Shown one piece after another: positions 9,272 through 12,916 of a DNA stretch of 12,916 nucleotides. The position numbers and the translations under genes are program-made. Numbering within the stretch: position 1 is the stretch's first letter; every line of letters starts with the position of its first letter. This DNA comes from Xanthobacteraceae bacterium (GTDB lineage Bacteria > Pseudomonadota > Alphaproteobacteria > Rhizobiales > Xanthobacteraceae). The notes beneath the pieces are model-generated. The model saw nothing but the letters and a program-made list of their open reading frames with translations, was not told the DNA's origin and made no database searches. The stretch spans positions 1 through 12,916 of the forward strand of contig JASHSE010000626.1 in NCBI GenBank assembly GCA_030036975.1, written 5' to 3'.

Positions 9272-9291
9272 GCAGCGGCGCCGGCCGCTGC
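9272..9291 (-). repeat. GC hairpin downstream of the M24 gene, possible terminator without U-tract
   Basis: GCAGCGG (9272-9278) pairs perfectly with CCGCTGC (9285-9291) around a 6-nt loop. It lies 57 bp past the stop of the M24 gene, where a transcription end would be expected before the cpa promoter. No run of T follows on the - strand, so a terminator role is only a guess. Another copy of CCGCTGC lies at 9252-9258. Confidence 0.35.
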
Positions 9292-9348
9292 GGCACGACA
9301 TGGTAGGACCCCGTTAAGCACGCATCGCGATACGAGGCGCGGCGCGCA

Positions 9349-10560
9349 TCAAATCCGGGCAAAGCCGCGCGGCACGGCGTGAAACGGTGCGATGCCGGTC
9401 GCGGTGATGAGCACCATCTCGCCGGTCTGCACGCCGGCCTTATGGTCGGGCGTCACCACGTTGGGCTGGATCACCACCACCATGCCGGCGCGAAACGGCT
9501 GGTCCGGCACATGGGCGCTCGGCCGGCTGTTCGAGCCGAGCACCGGCGGCAGATAGCCGCCGCCATAGCCGTGCAACACATCGTCAATGATCGTAAATCC
9601 CTCCTGCTCGATCACGCTTGCTGCTTCGATGACCTGGCGCGGCATGGCGCCGTCCTTGAGCACGGCGGCGACCGCATTGAAAGCAGCGTCGGCGGCGGCA
9701 TGCAGGTCGCGGTAGAGCGCCGGCGGCTCGCTATCGACCGCAAAACTGCGCAGCACCTGGCCGGGATGATCCCAGAACGCGGCGCTGATCTCGGCAAAGA
9801 CCACGTCGCCGCGCGCTACCCTGCGGTTGCCGGCAAATTGCGGCGGCACGGCAAGCTGCGGCTCCGCCATCGGCGCCACGCCGATGAAATGGATGACCGT
9901 GGTGCCGCCGAGCGCCACATAGCCGCGCTCGACGACATCGCCGAGCTGGCGCTCGGTCATGCCAGCGCGCAAACCGTCGCGCAACGCCAGCATGCCGCGA
10001 TCGCTCAACGCGGCGCCGATCCGCATCCAGTCGATTTCCTCGGCCGATTTGACCTGGCGCAGCCGCACATAGGCGCGGTTCAAATCGACGACGCCGCCGA
10101 ACCGCGCGGCCAGCATGGCGTGCTGCTCGAACGTCAGCGGTCCGATCACGCCGACCCGATCGTTGCGCGCGCCGCGGCGCTCCAACACCGCGATGGCGGC
10201 GGCGACCGACGAGCCGCCGCCCCACGCGACTGCCGCGGCGCTCGCGATCTTCTGCGCCAGCGGCGCGTGATTGACATGCTGCACGAACAGCGCGTCGGCC
10301 TCGCCGGGCGTCAACACGCCCACGGCTTCCGTGGTGACCGGCCAGCCGGTCAGCCACTGCACCGCGGAGCCGAAGCGGTTGGCGCCGCAGAACACGAGAT
10401 GGTCGCAGCCGGTTTCCGCCAGCAGCGCCGCGACGGCGGCACGCCGCCGCGCCATTTCGCCCGCGGAAAAGCGCGGATACTCCGCCTCGAGCAACGCTTG
10501 CAAATGCAGGGGCAGATCGAGAGCGCGGGCCTGATCTGATTGGGTCGAAGGCGTGTTCAT
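9349..10560 (-). CDS. M24 (creatinase/Xaa-Pro peptidase fold) protein with degenerate metal site
   Basis: The 403-residue product has the two-domain layout of creatinase and prolidase-type enzymes: an N-terminal domain (about 20-155, ending VVDLNRAYVRLRQVKSAEEIDWMR) and a C-terminal pita-bread domain. Catalytic-fold landmarks are H224 (TVIHFIG), AEIS (256-259), LRSF (270-273), LHGYGGGY (329-336), VIQPN (363-367) and GVQTGEMVLIT (376-386). Aligned by eye with dinuclear-metal M24 peptidases, the five ligands Asp, Asp, His, Glu, Glu read E257, Q268, H330, Q365, E381. Loss of metal ligands is also known in creatinase, a C-N hydrolase of the same fold, so this may be a metal-free hydrolase of a small amide or guanidino compound; the substrate is unknown. 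ATG at 10560 has TAGG nine bases upstream; ATG at 10569 is an alternative. It is divergent from the lyase. Confidence 0.85.
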   Translation of the reverse strand: MNTPSTQSDQARALDLPLHLQALLEAEYPRFSAGEMARRRAAVAALLAETGCDHLVFCGANRFGSAVQWLTGWPVTTEAVGVLTPGEADALFVQHVNHAPLAQKIASAAAVAWGGGSSVAAAIAVLERRGARNDRVGVIGPLTFEQHAMLAARFGGVVDLNRAYVRLRQVKSAEEIDWMRIGAALSDRGMLALRDGLRAGMTERQLGDVVERGYVALGGTTVIHFIGVAPMAEPQLAVPPQFAGNRRVARGDVVFAEISAAFWDHPGQVLRSFAVDSEPPALYRDLHAAADAAFNAVAAVLKDGAMPRQVIEAASVIEQEGFTIIDDVLHGYGGGYLPPVLGSNSRPSAHVPDQPFRAGMVVVIQPNVVTPDHKAGVQTGEMVLITATGIAPFHAVPRGFARI

Positions 10561-10581
10561 GCCGCGCATCCTAGGGGACTG

Positions 10582-10608
10582 GGCTTGGCAAATCCATTTT
10601 GTTAAGCC
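10582..10608. promoter_or_regulatory. 27-bp imperfect palindrome, candidate operator between divergent genes
   Basis: Arms GGCTTGGCAAA (10582-10592) and TTTGTTAAGCC (10598-10608) match at 9 of 11 positions around a 5-bp centre. The two inner mismatches would be G-U pairs if transcribed to the right. It lies in the AT-richer part of the 118-bp gap between the M24 and lyase genes, 13 to 22 bp before the M24 start and 70 bp before the lyase start. This placement fits a shared operator for a transcription factor; no regulator gene is in the window to name it. A transcribed hairpin is the alternative. Confidence 0.45.
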
Positions 10609-10664
10609 GACAACGCACCGCTGGCGCGTCGGACCGCAATCCGGTAAAGCGCGCCGGCTATTTC

Positions 10665-10670
10665 GGAGAA
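10665..10670 (+). promoter_or_regulatory. Ribosome binding site of the lyase gene
   Basis: GGAGAA lies eight bases before the ATG at 10679. It selects this start over the longer open frame that extends back to 10553, which would run through the divergent promoter region. Confidence 0.6.
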
Positions 10671-10678
10671 TTGCGCCG

Positions 10679-12028
10679 ATGCCCACCTCATTGATCGATT
10701 CCGCCGTATTCCGCGACATCTTTTCGACCGAAGCGATGCGGCGCGTTTTTTCCGACGGCAACCGCGTGCAGAAATATCTCGATTTCGAAGCGGCGCTGGC
10801 GCGCGCCCAGGCGCGGCTCGGCGTCGTTCCCGAGGACGCCGCCGCGGAAATCTGTCGCCATTGTCACGTCGACCAGATCGATTTCACCAAGCTGAAAGCG
10901 CAGACCGAGCGGATCGGTTATCCGGTGCTGCCGGTGGTGCAGCAACTCGTCGCGCTGTGCCGTGACGGCCTGGGCGAGTGGTGCCATTGGGGCGCGACCA
11001 CCCAGGACATCACCGACACTGCGACCGTACTGCAGATCCGCGAGGCGCTGGCGTTGATCGAAGCCGATCTCGACGGCATTGCCGACGCGCTCGCCGCATT
11101 GGCGAAAAAATATCGCGACACCGCGATGGCCGGCCGCAGCAATTTGCAGCAGGCGGTGCCGCTCACGTTCGGCTACAAGATGGCGACGCTGTTGGCGGGG
11201 TTCGAGCGCCACAAACAGCGCTTGCGCGAACTGCGCCCGCGCGTTCTGGTCGGCGAGTTCGGCGGCGCCGCCGGCACCTTGTCGTCGCTCGGCGGCCGCG
11301 GCCTCGAAGTCCAGGCCGAGCTGATGAAGGAGCTCAAACTCGGTCAGCCGGCGATCGCCTGGCACACCGTGCGTGACAGCATCGCCGAAGTCGGCTGCTT
11401 CCTCGGTCTCGTCACCGGCAGCTGCGGCAAGATCGCGTTCGACATCAAGCTTCTGATGCAGACCGAAGTCGAAGAAGTGTACGAACCGTTCCACGAGGGC
11501 CGCGGCTCGTCGTCGACCATGCCGCAGAAACGCAATCCGATTTCATCGGTCTACATCACCGCGCTGACTTCGGTGGTGCGCCAGCAGGCCGCCGCGTTGC
11601 TCGACGCCATGGTCGAGGACCACGAGCGCGCCACCGGACCGTGGGAAATCGAATGGATCGTGTTGCCCGAGATTTTCTGCCTCACCGCCGGCGCACTGGC
11701 GCAGACCCGCTTCATGCTGACCGGGCTGCAGGTCGACGACAAAAAGATGCGCGCCAATCTCGACCTGACCAAAGGTTTGATCGTGTCCGAGGCGGTGATG
11801 ATGGGTCTCGGACCCTATCTCGGCCGCCAATACGCCCACGACCTGGTCTACGACATTTGCCGCCAGGTGGTGGCGACCGGCCGGCCGCTCCTTGATCTGC
11901 TCGCCGAAAACGCGGAAATCACCAAACATCTCGATCGCGCCGCGCTGGCGCGGCTGTGCGATCCGGCGAATTATCTGGGCGAGGCCGGCGCGATGGTCGA
12001 TCGGGTGCTGGCGATGCGGAAAGCGTAG
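10679..12028 (+). CDS. Class II fumarase/aspartase-family lyase (PcaB/adenylosuccinate-lyase-like)
   Basis: The 449-residue product belongs to the fumarase II/aspartase superfamily of tetrameric lyases, which eliminate fumarate or cyclise by beta-elimination chemistry. The three conserved regions are visible: HWGATTQDITDT (103-114), GRSNLQQAVPLTFG (152-165) and the mobile signature loop GSSSTMPQKRNP (276-287) with serines 277-279. The pattern is closest to 3-carboxy-cis,cis-muconate cycloisomerase (PcaB) and adenylosuccinate lyase. In region 2 the His of the common GRTH(x)Q motif is N155; PcaB enzymes also lack this His (they have Trp as I recall). The housekeeping PurB role is unlikely because PurB normally keeps that His. 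The substrate is unknown. Its divergent partner is a creatinase-like hydrolase, which suggests joint breakdown of one compound (inference). It converges on the phosphatase gene with an 8-bp gap. Confidence 0.88.
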   Translation: MPTSLIDSAVFRDIFSTEAMRRVFSDGNRVQKYLDFEAALARAQARLGVVPEDAAAEICRHCHVDQIDFTKLKAQTERIGYPVLPVVQQLVALCRDGLGEWCHWGATTQDITDTATVLQIREALALIEADLDGIADALAALAKKYRDTAMAGRSNLQQAVPLTFGYKMATLLAGFERHKQRLRELRPRVLVGEFGGAAGTLSSLGGRGLEVQAELMKELKLGQPAIAWHTVRDSIAEVGCFLGLVTGSCGKIAFDIKLLMQTEVEEVYEPFHEGRGSSSTMPQKRNPISSVYITALTSVVRQQAAALLDAMVEDHERATGPWEIEWIVLPEIFCLTAGALAQTRFMLTGLQVDDKKMRANLDLTKGLIVSEAVMMGLGPYLGRQYAHDLVYDICRQVVATGRPLLDLLAENAEITKHLDRAALARLCDPANYLGEAGAMVDRVLAMRKA

Positions 12029-12041
12029 TTTCGTCGCTACG
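12024..12041. terminator. Short inverted repeat spanning two convergent stop codons
   Basis: CGTAG (12024-12028) and CTACG (12037-12041) form a 5-bp stem with an 8-nt loop. The TAG stops of the lyase (+) and of the phosphatase (-) are each inside one arm. It is placed where a bidirectional terminator would be, but the stem is short and lacks T-tracts, so the role is doubtful. Confidence 0.25.
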
Positions 12042-12588
12042 TGATCGGCTTGTTGCTGTCACCGGACAGCAAAAGCTGTGGCACCTGGCTGAAGCTCCAG
12101 CCGCCGCTCCGCTTGGCATCGAGCACCCAGACCAGATCGAAGCGCGAGCCGTGCCATTTCTGCGGGCAGGTGGTCTTGTTGCCGACGATGGTGTTGACGA
12201 TGTCGGGGATCGCCTCATGTTCCCAGGCGATCAGCACCGGGCTGGTGGCGTTTACCGCGGCCTTGGCGAGGTCGGCCTCGTCACCCTTCAGATACTGCGT
12301 CTGCAGGGGCAACCCCAGCACCGTCGCCAATTCGAGTACCGTGTGCTGCGGCCGCAGGCTCTCGCTGTGCTTGCCGACACCCGAGGCGAAGATGATGGTC
12401 GGCTGCGCCAAGTACGGGTCGACGAATTTGCCGTCGCGCGGCGCGAACAGGCGCACCAACCCGCCGCTGCGCTGCCAGCCGCGCACGATCAGTTCTTCGT
12501 TGTTCTGCTTGCCATCGGTGCTGACGCCCGCATCCTTGCCTTCAGGCTTTTCGGCGTGGCGGATCAGCATGATTTTATTGGCCGGCAT
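12037..12588 (-). CDS. Histidine phosphatase family protein (phosphoglycerate-mutase-like fold)
   Basis: The 183-residue product starts MPANKIMLIRHAEKPEG, in which R10-H11 form the RH(G/A) catalytic motif whose His becomes phosphorylated. The second His is in LIAWEHEAIPDIV (H124), in the place of the usual VSHG strand. SGVGKHSESLRPQHTVLELA (69-88) replaces the usual S...R..QTA helix. The C-terminus (RFDLVWVLDAKRSGGWSFSQVPQLLLSGD) resembles family members of unknown substrate. There is no signal peptide, so it is presumably cytoplasmic. ATG at 12588 is chosen because the family motif starts there and GAGG lies eight bases upstream; the frame is open to 12726 but that part shows no domain or signal. 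The substrate cannot be told from sequence. Confidence 0.85.
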   Translation of the reverse strand: MPANKIMLIRHAEKPEGKDAGVSTDGKQNNEELIVRGWQRSGGLVRLFAPRDGKFVDPYLAQPTIIFASGVGKHSESLRPQHTVLELATVLGLPLQTQYLKGDEADLAKAAVNATSPVLIAWEHEAIPDIVNTIVGNKTTCPQKWHGSRFDLVWVLDAKRSGGWSFSQVPQLLLSGDSNKPIT

Positions 12589-12760
12589 GGACGGGGCCTC
12601 GTTGCGTGCAACGCGGCGGGAATAGCCGCATAGTTGCAAAATGGAAGGGCGACGCGGTCGAAGTGACATCAGACATGGCAAACCCTTCGCTGTGACAACG
12701 ATGACGGACGGCCGATTTGCCGACAAATGGCGAACGTTGCCGCCCGCGTAGGCGCACGCA

Positions 12761-12916
12761 TCACTCCGCGGCGGCGGCTTTCGCCGTCTCCTGCTCGCGC
12801 ACGAATTTCTGCAGCGCCATGTAGTCGACCTTGCCGGAGCCGAGCAGCGGCAGCTTGTCGAGCACGATGACTTCGGAGGGCAGCATCAGCTCGGAGACAT
12901 GTTTGCTGCGCGCATA
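12761..12916 (-). CDS. AMP-forming acyl-ACP/acyl-CoA synthetase, C-terminal end (5' part outside window)
   Basis: Only the last 51 codons and the TGA stop are inside the window. The peptide contains LMLPSEVIVLDKLPLLGSGKVDYMAL, the C-terminal subdomain of adenylate-forming enzymes; the Lys of GSGK is the catalytic lysine of the adenylation step. LPLLGSGKVDY is closer to Aas-type proteins (2-acylglycerophosphoethanolamine acyltransferase/acyl-ACP synthetase; E. coli has IPLLGTGKADY, from memory) than to fatty-acid degradation synthetases. These act on phospholipids at the inner membrane. The final residues are Ala-rich (TAKAAAAE). The gene lies upstream of the phosphatase on the same strand with a 172-bp gap in which I see no gene. 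Confidence 0.8.
   Translation of the reverse strand, partial: YARSKHVSELMLPSEVIVLDKLPLLGSGKVDYMALQKFVREQETAKAAAAE

Larger units (their letters stand above)
8998..9348. other. Gene-free stretch upstream of cpaB, probable operon promoter region
   Basis: No convincing gene is present. A 74-codon frame on the - strand has Ala/Arg-rich composition typical of random GC-rich reading. The part nearest cpaB (about 9010-9180) is clearly more A/T-rich than the surroundings (for example ATAACCTTTACGAATTTTTC at 9164-9183), as expected for a promoter. I cannot assign -35/-10 boxes with confidence. The part nearest the M24 gene is very GC-rich and holds two inverted repeats that are listed separately. No Flp pilin gene is hidden here, although many tad loci have one near this point. 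Confidence 0.6.

Noticed and set aside
9097..9321. 74-codon - strand frame in the gap before cpaB, considered as a Flp pilin or small gene
   Set aside because: It has no pilin-like processing site followed by a hydrophobic helix, is Ala/Arg-rich, and has no convincing ribosome site.
9379..10539. 386-codon + strand frame opposite the M24 gene
   Set aside because: Antisense shadow with His/Arg/Asp-rich composition; the - strand has a recognisable pita-bread fold.
12601..12637. GTTGC/GCAAC repeats upstream of the phosphatase gene as an operator
   Set aside because: Arms are only five bases and irregularly spaced, so chance is a sufficient explanation.
12589..12726. N-terminal extension of the histidine phosphatase frame to 12726
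   Set aside because: The extra 46 residues show no signal peptide or domain; the catalytic motif and a ribosome site fit the ATG at 12588.

Overview
The window is GC-rich (about two-thirds G+C by eye, with strong G/C bias at third codon positions) and almost fully coding. Gene content and protein style point to an alphaproteobacterium of the order Hyphomicrobiales (Rhizobiales), probably near the Bradyrhizobium/Xanthobacteraceae group. The supporting signs are a Caulobacter-type cpa/tad pilus operon, a UvrB with a long C-terminal tail, and a GC-rich alphaproteobacterial palindromic repeat inside that tail. This placement is inference; no rRNA or species marker is present.

Left end (1-1353, + strand): the 3' two-thirds of uvrB (nucleotide excision repair), cut by the window edge, with a lineage-type tail that carries the palindromic repeat in frame. 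It converges on the pilus operon with a 60-bp gap.

Centre (1414-8997, all - strand): a compact seven-gene operon read from right to left as cpaB, cpaC (outer-membrane secretin), a small lipoprotein in the cpaD position, cpaE/tadZ, cpaF/tadA (assembly ATPase), tadB and tadC (inner-membrane platform). Genes overlap or lie at most about 80 bp apart. Together they form the secretion and assembly machine for a type IVc (Flp/Tad) pilus. No pilin, prepilin peptidase (cpaA/tadV), TadD, TadE or TadF gene is present, so the pilin and accessory parts must be elsewhere. Position 8998-9348 is a 351-bp gene-free stretch that probably holds the operon promoter and contains GC-rich inverted repeats.

Right part: a creatinase/Xaa-Pro-peptidase-fold (M24) gene on the - strand (9349-10560) is divergent from a class II fumarase/aspartase-family lyase on the + strand (10679-12028). 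Both enzymes depart from their family consensus at key residues: the M24 protein has lost most metal ligands and the lyase has Asn where many members have the catalytic His. The 118-bp gap between them holds a 27-bp imperfect palindrome that is a candidate shared operator. This pair is the best candidate here for an uncharacterised small catabolic module. The lyase converges on a small histidine-phosphatase-family gene (- strand). The window ends in the last 51 codons of an AMP-forming acyl-ACP/acyl-CoA synthetase, probably the C-terminus of an Aas-like bifunctional acyltransferase/synthetase.

No tRNA, rRNA, CRISPR array, insertion sequence or integrase was seen. I found no clearly new defence or mobile system. 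The unusual points are the CpaD-slot lipoprotein, the lysine-free P-loop of CpaE, the repeat inserted in uvrB, and the divergent M24/lyase pair.
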